Positions 34,405-43,292 of a stretch of DNA of 46,388 nt are shown in pieces. The notes under the pieces were generated by a model. It was not told the DNA's origin and ran no database searches. It saw only the letters and a list, made by a program, of their open reading frames with translations. Origin of the DNA: Clostridia bacterium (lineage in GTDB: Bacteria > Bacillota > Peptococcia > DRI-13 > SV3-B141); assembly GCA_018433015.1 (NCBI GenBank), contig JAHDSB010000126.1:1-46388 (forward strand), in the 5' to 3' direction. How positions within the stretch are numbered: the stretch's first letter is position 1; every line of letters starts with the position of its first letter. The position numbers and the translations under genes are program-made.

Positions 34405-35680
34405 CCAGTAGTGGTTCCAACTGGTTTCTCCAGATCCAACTCGGATTGTAACGCTGCCTAACAAGGGTTTTACTAAAAGTAACAGGATTTTCCCGCATGA
34501 GAGCTACCACCTTTTCTCCATGTTCTTCTAAATAAGCCTGTTCTGAGGGGTGATACTTTTCTTTGGTGTCATACCCAAAATTCCTTGCATCCCATCTCAT
34601 AAAATAAGCGTGAAGTTGTTGGCCCAATTCTTCCAAGGCCGGCACGGCGTGATTTAAAACGAGAAAATTACCTCTGCTGGCCGCTTCTAATACAGTTAGG
34701 CCAAAAGATTCAGAATAAGAGGGACATACGAATAAATTAGAAAAAATCAAAAGCTCTAAAACGCTAGATCGTGGGAAACCTTTGGGATACCCCAGGTCAG
34801 AAGTGAAGTATATATCTTCACGCTGGAGTCCAAAATTATAACCTGTTGTCTTGATTGCAGTTTTATATAGTATGGGATCAATATCAAGGGAGGGAAAATC
34901 ACACAAGATAACACTAACGCTTCTTTCCGTTTTTCTTTTAATGGCCCCAGCAAAAGCAGTTAGTTTTTCAAATTGTTTTCCCGGTGTAAGTCTCCCGGGA
35001 TAAACTATTAGAATATCAGAGGAAAAGAGGTCTATTTTTTCAGCTATTCTTTTCAGAGCTACACTCATGTCTGCCAGGAGGTCCAGACTATTGTTCACTA
35101 CCCGGCATTTACCTTCCGGTACATCATATTGTTTTGCTAAAGCAGGAATACCAGACAGAGTGGGATATACATAAATTGTCTTGGGCATGGGTGTAAAACG
35201 AGCAGAGAAAGGCCACTGGGGATTGGGAGGTCGATTAACAGGTAGTGAATGGGTAAATGCTACAAACTTGAGCTGGGGTAAGTTTTCCTGAGCTTTTCTC
35301 AGGGCTACGTTGTGAATAAGATGCCAACCTTGATAATGTATGTCATGCAAAAAGCACACATCTACATCAGATAAATTTTGTACAAAGTCAGCAGCTAGAT
35401 GATCTACTTCTGGGAAAAAAGTATCATGTAACGTACAATCGGGTTGAGAGTAATCATGCCATTTAATCTGTTTATTGTTTATTTTATTTGTAATTTTACA
35501 CCACTCTATTCGCGGGTCCTGAAAAACTCCAAACCGTTCTTGATCTGGGCAGTCTTCGCTGACTAACACCTTTATTCTTATATCAGTTTTAAGCAGCATA
35601 GTAAGTTGTTCAGCTACTATGTTTACTAAAGAATATGTTCTGTCCAGGCCATTAAACATTGTTAATATTCCTAATTTCAT
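34397..35680 (-). CDS. Glycosyltransferase, GT-B fold (family 4-like)
   Basis: Transfers a sugar from a nucleotide donor, in the cytoplasm. N-terminal Rossmann half opens MKLGILTMFNGLDRTYSLV; the C-terminal half starts about residue 220 (DILIVYPGRLTPGKQFEKL) and carries the E-x7-E donor motif as SESFGLTVLEAASRG. 427 residues, ATG start with a GGAGGTGCTGAGGAA stretch upstream on the minus strand. It converges on the Cys-rich protein gene and diverges from a methyltransferase gene 131 bases away. Donor and acceptor unknown; the Thr-rich linker next door is a tempting acceptor, which is inference. Confidence 0.85.
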   Translation of the reverse strand: MKLGILTMFNGLDRTYSLVNIVAEQLTMLLKTDIRIKVLVSEDCPDQERFGVFQDPRIEWCKITNKINNKQIKWHDYSQPDCTLHDTFFPEVDHLAADFVQNLSDVDVCFLHDIHYQGWHLIHNVALRKAQENLPQLKFVAFTHSLPVNRPPNPQWPFSARFTPMPKTIYVYPTLSGIPALAKQYDVPEGKCRVVNNSLDLLADMSVALKRIAEKIDLFSSDILIVYPGRLTPGKQFEKLTAFAGAIKRKTERSVSVILCDFPSLDIDPILYKTAIKTTGYNFGLQREDIYFTSDLGYPKGFPRSSVLELLIFSNLFVCPSYSESFGLTVLEAASRGNFLVLNHAVPALEELGQQLHAYFMRWDARNFGYDTKEKYHPSEQAYLEEHGEKVVALMRENPVTFSKTLVRQRYNPSWIWRNQLEPLLEN

Positions 35681-35811
35681 TTCCTCAGCACCTCCGTTAG
35701 TTCAATAGTATGACAGAGGGCGGCAAAAATGCCTGGTAATAATCAATAATCTCCTTTAAAGGTCTATAACAGTACATATATTGTGATAAAGAATTTTACA
35801 AAGAATCTTGA

Positions 35812-36435
35812 GTGACGGGAGTGGATGAGGTGCGAGAAATCTTTGAAAAAATATATGAAGGAAACATGTGGGGAGGGAGCGAATCTGTTTCAGGCCCGGG
35901 TTCTAGCTTACAGGAAACAAAAGTGCTTATTGGTAAACTAGAAAAATTGTTTTCCCGTTTTAATATCAACACAGTGTTGGATGCTCCCTGTGGAGATTTT
36001 AACTGGATGAAACATGTCAATATGAAGAATATAAAGCAATATCTTGGAGTAGATATTGTTCCTGAACTTATTGAACAGAATAAACAAAAATTTGGGAACG
36101 CACAACGAAATTTTTTAACCCTGGATATATCTCGAGAACCTTTACCCCAAGTAGATTTGATCATTTGTAGGGATTGTCTGGTTCATTTTTCTATGGAAGA
36201 TATATGGAGAGCTCTCAAGAATTTTAGCAGAAGTTCATCCCGCTTTATTCTTACTACCACATTTACTGAGCATTTTATTAATAATGATATAAAAACCGAC
36301 GATTGGAGGTTTTTAAACCTGGAAAAGGAACCTTTTAATTTTCCTAAACCTCTTTATATTATCAAAGAACATCCGGTGTGGGATAAATGCATGGCCTTAT
36401 GGTATCTGGATAATCTGCGGGATCTCCTTAAGTAG
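35812..36435 (+). CDS. Class I SAM-dependent methyltransferase
   Basis: Motif I appears as VLDAPCGDFNWMKHV (about residues 60-74), followed by YLGVDIVPELIEQN (ribose-binding acidic residue) and VDLIICRDCLVHFSMEDI (motif IV region). The N-terminal WGGSESVSGPGSSLQETK segment is shared with small methyltransferases found in glycan and surface-polysaccharide loci. About 207 residues. The start is uncertain: GTG 35812 or GTG 35830, neither with a strong site. Lies between the divergent glycosyltransferase gene and yqfC and ends at its own terminator. A role in methylating a sugar is inference from context. Confidence 0.78.
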   Translation: MTGVDEVREIFEKIYEGNMWGGSESVSGPGSSLQETKVLIGKLEKLFSRFNINTVLDAPCGDFNWMKHVNMKNIKQYLGVDIVPELIEQNKQKFGNAQRNFLTLDISREPLPQVDLIICRDCLVHFSMEDIWRALKNFSRSSSRFILTTTFTEHFINNDIKTDDWRFLNLEKEPFNFPKPLYIIKEHPVWDKCMALWYLDNLRDLLK

Positions 36436-36450
36436 AAGAAAAAGTAGTTG

Positions 36451-36482
36451 AAAAACACCTGTAGCTTCAACAGGTGTTTTTT
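36451..36482 (+). terminator. Intrinsic terminator after the methyltransferase gene
   Basis: AAAAACACCTG (36451-36461), 9-base loop, CAGGTGTTTTT (36471-36481) with a further T. Separates the accessory insert from the yqfC unit. Confidence 0.92.
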
Positions 36483-36556
36483 ACGTATCAACAGGCCCTT
36501 CTAAGGTGTACTTATTTTTTAACCAGGCCCTGTTGTTCTTATTAACAAATAGTAGG

Positions 36557-36564
36557 CATAAAAT
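36557..36564 (+). promoter_or_regulatory. Possible sigma-E -10 box before yqfC
   Basis: CATAAAAT at 36557-36564 matches the sigma-E -10 pattern CATAYAHT at seven of eight positions, 25 bases before the yqfC start. No convincing -35 is seen. yqfC and yqfD are sporulation genes in Bacillus. Confidence 0.3.
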
Positions 36565-36588
36565 GTTTAAGAAATGGGGGGATGGTGT

Positions 36589-36873
36589 GTGGACGTTAAC
36601 AAAAGGATGAAGAAATTTCAACATAAGCTTACGGAGCGTTTAGAGATGCCCAATGATGTAATGTTTAATTTACCCAAAGTTACCTTGGTGGGAAATGTAC
36701 AAATGTATGTAGAGAACCACAAAGGCATTATTGAATATACTCCCAACACTATCCGAATTGCCGTAATCTTAGGGGAAATTGAAATAATTGGTAATGAATT
36801 AACTATTGGAAGTATAACTCAGGATGAAATTCATATTTCGGGAGACATTTTGTCAATTAAATATAACCGGTAG
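36589..36873 (+). CDS. yqfC: Sporulation protein YqfC
   Basis: 94 residues if started at GTG 36589, the usual family size. Beta-rich small protein with LEMPNDVMFNLPKVTLVGN, VENHKGIIEYTPNTIRI and a final TQDEIHISGDILSIKY segment, as in YabP/YqfC family proteins. The frame extends to ATG 36574, but the GGGGGGAT site (36576-36582) lies over that start and is correctly placed for GTG 36589. Pairs with yqfD 11 bases downstream, the conserved sporulation pair. Molecular role unknown. Confidence 0.92.
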   Translation: MDVNKRMKKFQHKLTERLEMPNDVMFNLPKVTLVGNVQMYVENHKGIIEYTPNTIRIAVILGEIEIIGNELTIGSITQDEIHISGDILSIKYNR

Positions 36874-36884
36874 GGGGAGAAAAT

Positions 36885-38093
36885 ATGAATTTATATGCCG
36901 GTTTAAGCGGTTATTTAGAAATTACCTTGTGGGGTGACGATCCGGAAAAAGTCATCAATATGGCCATGAGCAGAGGTATTTATCTTTGGAATATAAGACA
37001 AAAAGATGATGGAACTTATGCATTAAATATCCGCTTAGGTGGTTATAAGGCGTTACGTCATATTGTACGACGTTCTACTTGTCGTATTAAGATTGTCAAG
37101 AAAAAAGGATTACCTTTTTGGATAATGAGGGCCAAAAGGCGCAAAGTTTTAGTTTCGGGAGTATTATTATTTTGCTGTATGATGTATTTGTTAAGTTCCT
37201 TTATCTGGTCTATTGAAATTTGCGGTAATAAGCTTATTTCTACAGAAAAAATACTACTACAAGTTCAGGGGGATGGCTTAAGAGTAGGTGTAGCTAAGTT
37301 TAATATAAACAAACAACAGATAACAGAAAAAATGTTGAGAAATATACCGGAACTTGCTTGGGCCAATATCTATATTCAAGGAACTAAAGCTATTATTGAA
37401 GTAGCTGAAAAAGAATTGCCACCTTCTGATGAAGAAAGAGAACCGGCCCATCTTTATTCTTGTCAAGAAGGCAGGATCGAAGAATTACTTGTTTTAACCG
37501 GCACGGCACAAGTTGCAGAAGGGGACTATGTTCAACGAAATCAAGTATTGATTGCAGGTTATACTTATCCCCAGATGGAGTTTGATGAATATGGAAGAGT
37601 GATACCGGAGGGGGAACCCCAAGAAGTTAGAGCACGTGGTGTGGTCAGAGCAGCAGTGAAACGTTCTAGAATAGGGCAATGTTTAATTAAGGAAGAGATA
37701 TTGAGAGATACGGGTTTAGAAAATACAGCCCTTATGGTAAAATACAAGGACAAAAAAATAATATTTAAAGGTTCTGAGGACCCGCCTTATGAGCATTATC
37801 GTACTATTAGCAGATCCAAAACCATAGTCCCTGGCAGGATTACAGGTGATCCTGTCGAATTAATTACTATTGTTTATATTGAGCAAAATAAGGAATGCCT
37901 TAATTGGGGCGTACAAGGGGCATATCAGGAAGCCGGGCAGAGAGCTAAGGAGGAAGTATTGAAGGAACTGCCTTCAGACTCTCGTATTGCTGATGAGAAG
38001 TGGGAGTTGTTACCCAATCAACAGGATCATATGGTAATCGTTAAATATACATTGGAAACTATTGAGAATATTGGTTGTTATGGTTTACAGTGA
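36885..38093 (+). CDS. yqfD: Sporulation protein YqfD
   Basis: 402 residues. The N-terminal soluble region (about 1-90) is followed by one membrane segment (about 89-108, VLVSGVLLFCCMMYLLSSFI) and a long outside region with IEICGNKLISTEKIL, then GVAKFNINKQQITEKMLRNI, and a PGRITGDPVELITIVY stretch. This is the YqfD layout, related in part to SpoIVFA/POTRA-like proteins. Required for efficient sporulation in Bacillus; its molecular job is not settled. GGGGGAG before the ATG. Confidence 0.95.
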   Translation: MNLYAGLSGYLEITLWGDDPEKVINMAMSRGIYLWNIRQKDDGTYALNIRLGGYKALRHIVRRSTCRIKIVKKKGLPFWIMRAKRRKVLVSGVLLFCCMMYLLSSFIWSIEICGNKLISTEKILLQVQGDGLRVGVAKFNINKQQITEKMLRNIPELAWANIYIQGTKAIIEVAEKELPPSDEEREPAHLYSCQEGRIEELLVLTGTAQVAEGDYVQRNQVLIAGYTYPQMEFDEYGRVIPEGEPQEVRARGVVRAAVKRSRIGQCLIKEEILRDTGLENTALMVKYKDKKIIFKGSEDPPYEHYRTISRSKTIVPGRITGDPVELITIVYIEQNKECLNWGVQGAYQEAGQRAKEEVLKELPSDSRIADEKWELLPNQQDHMVIVKYTLETIENIGCYGLQ

Positions 38094-38100
38094 AAGTTCC

Positions 38101-38129
38101 ATCAGTGAGGTTTTTTATTCCTCACTGAT
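38101..38129 (+). terminator. Hairpin after yqfD, weak terminator
   Basis: ATCAGTGAGG (38101-38110), 9-base T-rich loop, CCTCACTGAT (38120-38129). The stem is perfect, but no T run follows it, so efficiency as an intrinsic terminator is doubtful. Confidence 0.5.
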
Positions 38130-38182
38130 AGTTAATTGGACGCAAAAAATAGCCAGAAACGATTTACATGGGAAAACCAATG

Positions 38183-38212
38183 TTGGTATCAGAAGAAAAA
38201 GTAAGTTATAAT
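38183..38212 (+). promoter_or_regulatory. SigA-type promoter of phoH-pgpH-ybeY
   Basis: TTGGTA (38183-38188), 18-base spacer, TATAAT (38207-38212), 44 bases before the phoH start. Confidence 0.6.
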
Positions 38213-38256
38213 AATAAGTTAGAGTACGTAAAGGCAGCGAGGAGGTAAACGGTTAA

Positions 38257-39243
38257 TTGACAGACCAAAACGAAACAATTTTGCATATAAGTAATCAGGA
38301 AGCAGCAGCCCTCTATGGTATGCAGGATGAAAACTTGAAATTTCTAGAGAATAACTTAAGTGCCAAGATAGTAGCACGGGGAGGAGATATTCGCCTTTCC
38401 GGTCATGAAAAAGAAGTAAAACTTGCTGCAGAGGTTTTTACTAAACTAATAGAATTGATTAGGGCAGGTAATACCATTGCTGTTCCTGATATAAATTATT
38501 GTTTACAAACTGTTTTAAAAGGAGCTGGTAGCTGTTTGACAGAAACCCTTAATCAATTATTACAAGTTACAGCTAGAGGTAAGCAGATTAAAGCTAAGAC
38601 TATTGGGCAATTCAATTATGTACAGGCCATCAAAAAAAATGACATTGTATTTGGTATCGGACCCGCAGGAACGGGTAAGACCTATTTAGCGGTAGTTATG
38701 GCAGTAGCTGCTTTAAAGAATAAAGAGGTAAGCAGAATAATCCTTACCCGACCCGCCGTAGAGGCAGGAGAAAAATTAGGTTTTCTACCGGGAGACTTGC
38801 AGGAAAAAGTAGATCCCTATTTAAGACCCCTCTATGATGGATTGTTTGATATATTAGGTATCGATACTGCCCAAAGATATATGGATAAGTCCATCATTGA
38901 AATAGCTCCCTTGGCATATATGAGGGGAAGGACCTTAGATGATTCCTTTATAATTCTGGATGAGGCTCAAAATACGACTCCTGAACAAATGAAAATGTTC
39001 CTAACTCGTATAGGGTTCGGTTCTAAAGCTGTAGTTACAGGGGATATTACCCAAGTTGATTTACCTAAAGAATCTAACTCGGGCTTAGTTGTTGTACAAA
39101 AAATATTAAAAGGTATTAAAGGCATTAGCTTTCAATATCTTACTCAAGCTGACGTTGTAAGGCATCCTGTAGTGCAAAGAATAATTATGGCCTATGAGGA
39201 ATATCAGCGCTTAGAAGAGGAAAGGAATGCAAAAGGACAATAA
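38257..39243 (+). CDS. phoH: PhoH-like ATPase (PhoH/YlaK-type, KH-PhoH)
   Basis: P-loop ATPase linked to RNA metabolism and always near ybeY. The N-terminal KH-like region (about 1-100) precedes the PhoH domain with Walker A GPAGTGKTYLAV (about 130-141), TRPAVEAGEKLGFLPGD, Walker B IILDEAQNTTPEQM and VVTGDITQVDLP. 328 residues. TTG start after GAGGAGG. Its end overlaps the pgpH start by 17 bases. Confidence 0.96.
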   Translation: MTDQNETILHISNQEAAALYGMQDENLKFLENNLSAKIVARGGDIRLSGHEKEVKLAAEVFTKLIELIRAGNTIAVPDINYCLQTVLKGAGSCLTETLNQLLQVTARGKQIKAKTIGQFNYVQAIKKNDIVFGIGPAGTGKTYLAVVMAVAALKNKEVSRIILTRPAVEAGEKLGFLPGDLQEKVDPYLRPLYDGLFDILGIDTAQRYMDKSIIEIAPLAYMRGRTLDDSFIILDEAQNTTPEQMKMFLTRIGFGSKAVVTGDITQVDLPKESNSGLVVVQKILKGIKGISFQYLTQADVVRHPVVQRIIMAYEEYQRLEEERNAKGQ

Positions 39244-41443
39244 GGGGGAGATTACTATATCTGCTCATATGAAGGATAAGATTTCCACAATTACGAATGG
39301 TGTTTGGAAGCAGGGAAAGGTAAAGAATACAGCCTGGATGATAGTTTTGCTGTTGGGGATATTAGGGATATTTATCATACATTTCGTTCCCCCAAAATAC
39401 TCCCTTAAGGAAGGGCAGATATCACCCACCACAATAAAAGCTTCCCAGACCATAACTTATGAGGATTCTAAGAAAACTGCTGAACGCAAACTCATGGCTG
39501 CTGAGAGCGTAGAAGATATCTATGTTATTAATACTCAAGTAATGACTGAACTAGAAAGTGGAATAGCAGACAATTTTAATGAATTTCGTGATATTATTAA
39601 AAGCAATAAAAGTAGAAAAGAGAAAATACAAAAATTAATTGCCCTCTTTGATATAACAGAACTTACAGCAGGAGAATTATTGGAAATTGATGCTGATAAG
39701 GTGGTTTCGTTAAAGGCGGAAACATTTCATCTATTGCATATAAATTGGGATCCAGGGGTAAAGGAACATGAAGTTGAAGATAAAAAGGCCGAACTTATGG
39801 CTCAAATAGATCTGAAGTTTAAATCCCCTGATCGTTATATAATAAAGTCGGTATTTAATAATATTAACCTGAAACCTAACTGCATCTTTGATGAAGCGGC
39901 TACGGTACGGGCCAAGAAAGAAGCAGAAAAAAATGAAGGTCCTGTATTAATAACCATTCGTAAGGGGCAGAAAATAGTGGGTGAGGGTGAAATTGTTACA
40001 GTCGATCAAATTGAAATGTTACATGCCTTAGGGTACCAAAGAACTACCTCTCCCTTTAAGACCCTTGGTGGCGTAGCTATATTTTTAATTTTAGTGATAG
40101 TCTTAACATATCTATTTCTTAAACGATATAAAGGTAAATTTATCTATAAAAAAAATAACTTAATATTATTGACGTTGCTAGTTTTCTTTATGTTGTTGAT
40201 AACTAAATTAATCTCAGCTATTACAATTAGCTCTAATCCTGCTATAGCTGAGCTAGTAGGATATTTAATTCCTGTGGCAGCCGGCTCGATGCTGTTTGCA
40301 ATCCTCTTAGATAGCAAAATTGCTATTTTCTTGACATTCATAGTAAGTATTTTAGTGGGGATTTTAACAGGTAATCAGCTATCTTATGCAATCAATGCTT
40401 TTGCCAGTGGCTTAGTAGGGGTTTATAGTGTATCTCGCTTTAGTCAAAGGCTTGATTGGGTAAAAGCAGGTTTATTCATAGCCAGTGCCAATGTGGTATG
40501 TATTTTTTCTTTGAGTCTAATTAATAATCTATCCTGGAAATTAGTTTTGATAGCAGTATTTTTGGGTGTATTAAACGGTTTTCTCTCGGTGGTATTTGCC
40601 TACGGAAGTTTACCTTTCTTGGAATCGGGTTTTAAGGTGACCACCAGTGTTAGATTGTTGGAACTGTCTAACCCTAATCAACCTTTATTAAAGAGACTGC
40701 TGATAGAAGCTCCCGGTACTTATCATCACAGTATTATGGCCGGGAATTTAGCAGAAGCAGCGGCTGATGCTGTAGGTGCGGATTCTCTGCTGGTTAGAGT
40801 TGGAGCATATTATCATGATGTGGGAAAATTACGGCGTCCTTACTTTTTCATTGAAAACCAATTAGGGGGAGAGAATCCCCATGAAAAATTGACACCGGCC
40901 TTAAGTACTTTGATAATTACTTCCCATGTAAAAGATGGTATAGAACTGGCTGATAAGTATGGGATACCTCCTGTAATAAAAGAGTTGATTCTACAGCATC
41001 ACGGAACAAGTCTAGTGAGCTATTTTTATCATAAAGCCCTGGAATTGGGGAACGCTGATACTGTCAAGGAAAGTGATTTCCGTTATGATGCTGTGAAGCC
41101 GCAGACGAAAGAAGCCGCTATCATCATGCTAGCAGATACAGTAGAGGCGGCAGTTAGATCTATGACAGAAATTACTAGTGGTAAAATAGAAGGTTTAGTA
41201 CGGAAAATAATAAAAGAACGTTTAGGCGATGGACAGCTGGATGAATGTGATTTAACTTTTAAAGATTTGGATTTAATAGCTAGTGCCTTTACCCATACCC
41301 TAAATGGTATATATCATTCACGTATAGAATATCCGGAAAGTGTACGAGAGGTAATAGAAGGGGGTAAATTACCTGATGAAGGTACAGATAGCCAACAATC
41401 AGACCAAGATAACAGTGACGAAGAAGGAAAAGGAAATAGTTGA
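39227..41443 (+). CDS. pgpH: 7TM-HD cyclic-di-AMP phosphodiesterase (PgpH/YqfF)
   Basis: Degrades cyclic di-AMP. One membrane segment near 38-55, an outside 7TMR-HDED domain (about 60-275), seven membrane segments (about 280-480) and a cytoplasmic HD domain (about 490-690) with GTYHHSIMAGNLAEAA, YYHDVGK (HD pair, about 527), TSHVKDG and LQHHGTSLV, so all metal ligands are present. Acidic low-complexity tail. 738 residues. ATG 39227 overlaps phoH and has GAGGAAAGG just before it. The C-terminus overlaps the ybeY start by 68 bases in another frame. Confidence 0.96.
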   Translation: MQKDNKGEITISAHMKDKISTITNGVWKQGKVKNTAWMIVLLLGILGIFIIHFVPPKYSLKEGQISPTTIKASQTITYEDSKKTAERKLMAAESVEDIYVINTQVMTELESGIADNFNEFRDIIKSNKSRKEKIQKLIALFDITELTAGELLEIDADKVVSLKAETFHLLHINWDPGVKEHEVEDKKAELMAQIDLKFKSPDRYIIKSVFNNINLKPNCIFDEAATVRAKKEAEKNEGPVLITIRKGQKIVGEGEIVTVDQIEMLHALGYQRTTSPFKTLGGVAIFLILVIVLTYLFLKRYKGKFIYKKNNLILLTLLVFFMLLITKLISAITISSNPAIAELVGYLIPVAAGSMLFAILLDSKIAIFLTFIVSILVGILTGNQLSYAINAFASGLVGVYSVSRFSQRLDWVKAGLFIASANVVCIFSLSLINNLSWKLVLIAVFLGVLNGFLSVVFAYGSLPFLESGFKVTTSVRLLELSNPNQPLLKRLLIEAPGTYHHSIMAGNLAEAAADAVGADSLLVRVGAYYHDVGKLRRPYFFIENQLGGENPHEKLTPALSTLIITSHVKDGIELADKYGIPPVIKELILQHHGTSLVSYFYHKALELGNADTVKESDFRYDAVKPQTKEAAIIMLADTVEAAVRSMTEITSGKIEGLVRKIIKERLGDGQLDECDLTFKDLDLIASAFTHTLNGIYHSRIEYPESVREVIEGGKLPDEGTDSQQSDQDNSDEEGKGNS

Positions 41444-41861
41444 GGAAGTTGTAGCGGAAGTAGGAAGACAATTCAAGCTCTCTGAGAACACAGAGGTCGG
41501 TATAACACTTGTAGATAATGAAGAGATACAAAACTTAAACAGTCAGTACCGCAGAATAGATAGTCCCACTGATGTATTATCATTTGCCATGGATGAGACG
41601 GGTACAGTTGAAACGGATATTACTTTTGTAAATGCTAGTGATCTTCATCTTTTAGGCGATATAGTAATATCTATGGAAAGAACCGTTGAACAGGCTAAAG
41701 AATATGGTCACAGTACGGAAAGAGAACTAGGTTTCTTAACAGCCCATGGAATGCTACATTTGTTGGGCTATGACCATACCACAGAAGAAGATGCTTTAAT
41801 AATGAGGGAATGGGAAGAAAAAATATTGCAGAAATTAAAGCTAGTGAGATTAAAGATTTAG
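41376..41861 (+). CDS. ybeY: Endoribonuclease YbeY (16S rRNA maturation)
   Basis: Zinc endoribonuclease in 16S 3' end processing and ribosome quality control. Begins MKVQIANNQTKITVTKKE, as homologues do, so the overlapping start at 41376 is likely correct although its Shine-Dalgarno site (AGAAGGGGG) is rather distant. RIDSPTDVLSFAMDE and the metal motif HGMLHLLGYDH (H-x3-H-x5-H) are intact. 161 residues. In Bacillus dgkA follows; here it does not. Confidence 0.96.
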   Translation: MKVQIANNQTKITVTKKEKEIVEEVVAEVGRQFKLSENTEVGITLVDNEEIQNLNSQYRRIDSPTDVLSFAMDETGTVETDITFVNASDLHLLGDIVISMERTVEQAKEYGHSTERELGFLTAHGMLHLLGYDHTTEEDALIMREWEEKILQKLKLVRLKI

Positions 41862-41928
41862 CAGAAAAATAAAACTAATACAAGACAAAAGAAAAGTATA
41901 TGTATATATCATCTAGGAGGGGTAAGTA

Positions 41929-43212
41929 TTGACAGGCACAATGTTCGTGCAAGCTGTTGCGTTACTAATTCTTTTAACCTTGTCAGGATTTTTTTCTGCT
42001 TCAGAAACTGCTATATTTTCTGTCAATAAAATGAAAATTCGTCACTTGGCAGAAGAAGGAAATAAAAAGGCCAAGTTAACTAGACGACTGTTGGAAAATC
42101 CCAATAAATTGATCTCTACTATTCTTATTGGTAATAACTTAGTTAATATGGCAGCTGCCAGTTTAGCTACTATTTTAGCCATGAGTATATTTGGAGCTTC
42201 AGGAGCAGGTGTGGCCACGGGAATAATGACCATATTGGTCCTTGTTTTCGGAGAGATTACGCCTAAGACTTTAGCTTCTAGAAATGCGGAAAAATTATCT
42301 TTAAACATCAGTAGCACCATAAATTTTCTGTCTATTGTTTTTTATCCCGTTATTCGCATCTTAAATATCATTACTAACAGCTTAATAAAAATGTTGGACG
42401 GATCAAATCAGGATAATCCTCAGATTACGGAGGAAGAGATTCGTATGTTAGTGAATGTGGGGGAAGAAGAAGGACTGATTGATGCCGATGAGCGGGATAT
42501 GATAGATAGTATTTTTGAATTTGATGATACTTTAGTAAGGGAAGTAATGGTGCCCCGGATTGATATCATTGCAGTTAATGTAAATGAAGAGATAGATAAT
42601 GTTATTAAATTAGTCATCGAGGTAGGTCATTCCCGGATACCTGTTTACGAAGAGACGGTGGATAATATAACAGGGGTTATCTATGCCAAGGATTTGTTAC
42701 ATCCCCTTTTGAATTGTGCTAATAAAGAATATAGTGTTAAAGATATGATGAGGCCTGCTTATTATGTGCCGGAGAGTAAGAAAGTTAGAGATTTATTTGC
42801 CGAATTACGAAAAGAGAAGGTACATATGGCTATCGTCCTTGATGAATACGGAGGTACGGCGGGAATAGTTACAATTGAGGATGTAATTGAAGAAATTGTT
42901 GGTGATATCCAAGATGAATATGACCGGGAAGAAAAACATATTGAGACTTTGAATGACGGTTCCCTGTTGGTTGATGCTCGAACATCAATATACGATATTA
43001 ATGAAATCCTGGATCTAAATTTGCCCGACGAAGAATTTGAAACTATTAGCGGCTTAGTTTTTCATAGTTTAGGAAGAGTACCCCAAGAGGGACAGGAAGT
43101 AGATATTGATGACTTGCATATTGTAGTGAAAAAAGTAAGTGGGCGGCGGATAACTAAGTTGCATATTACAAAAATAGCAACTGAACCCGTAACGGAAACC
43201 GACAGTCAATAA
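41929..43212 (+). CDS. CNNM/CBS/CorC-domain membrane protein (HlyC/CorC family)
   Basis: Family linked to magnesium or cobalt efflux and tolerance. DUF21/CNNM membrane domain (about 1-190, ASETAIFSVNKMKIRHLAEEG and ILIGNNLVNMAAASLAT), two CBS domains (about 200-335, MVPRIDIIAV and MAIVLDEYGGTAGIVTIEDV) and a C-terminal CorC_HlyC domain (about 350-420). 427 residues. TTG start after AGGAGGGG. The old label hemolysin does not imply toxicity. The substrate is inferred from the family. Confidence 0.92.
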   Translation: MTGTMFVQAVALLILLTLSGFFSASETAIFSVNKMKIRHLAEEGNKKAKLTRRLLENPNKLISTILIGNNLVNMAAASLATILAMSIFGASGAGVATGIMTILVLVFGEITPKTLASRNAEKLSLNISSTINFLSIVFYPVIRILNIITNSLIKMLDGSNQDNPQITEEEIRMLVNVGEEEGLIDADERDMIDSIFEFDDTLVREVMVPRIDIIAVNVNEEIDNVIKLVIEVGHSRIPVYEETVDNITGVIYAKDLLHPLLNCANKEYSVKDMMRPAYYVPESKKVRDLFAELRKEKVHMAIVLDEYGGTAGIVTIEDVIEEIVGDIQDEYDREEKHIETLNDGSLLVDARTSIYDINEILDLNLPDEEFETISGLVFHSLGRVPQEGQEVDIDDLHIVVKKVSGRRITKLHITKIATEPVTETDSQ

Positions 43213-43223
43213 AGTGAAACTTT

Positions 43224-43257
43224 TAACAGTGGAGGGTTATCTCAGCCTCCACTGTTA
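43224..43257 (+). other. Stable hairpin after the CorC-like gene
   Basis: TAACAGTGGAGG (43224-43235) and CCTCCACTGTTA (43246-43257) pair perfectly over 12 bases around a 10-base loop. No T run follows on either strand, so it may be a transcript-end stabiliser or a non-canonical terminator. Confidence 0.6.
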
Positions 43258-43292
43258 GTAAGTTACACAAAGATAAAAAAGGGGTTTAAGAG

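Noticed and set aside
43224-43257. Hairpin considered as an intrinsic terminator
   Set aside because: Strong stem but no T run on either strand, so listed only as a hairpin.
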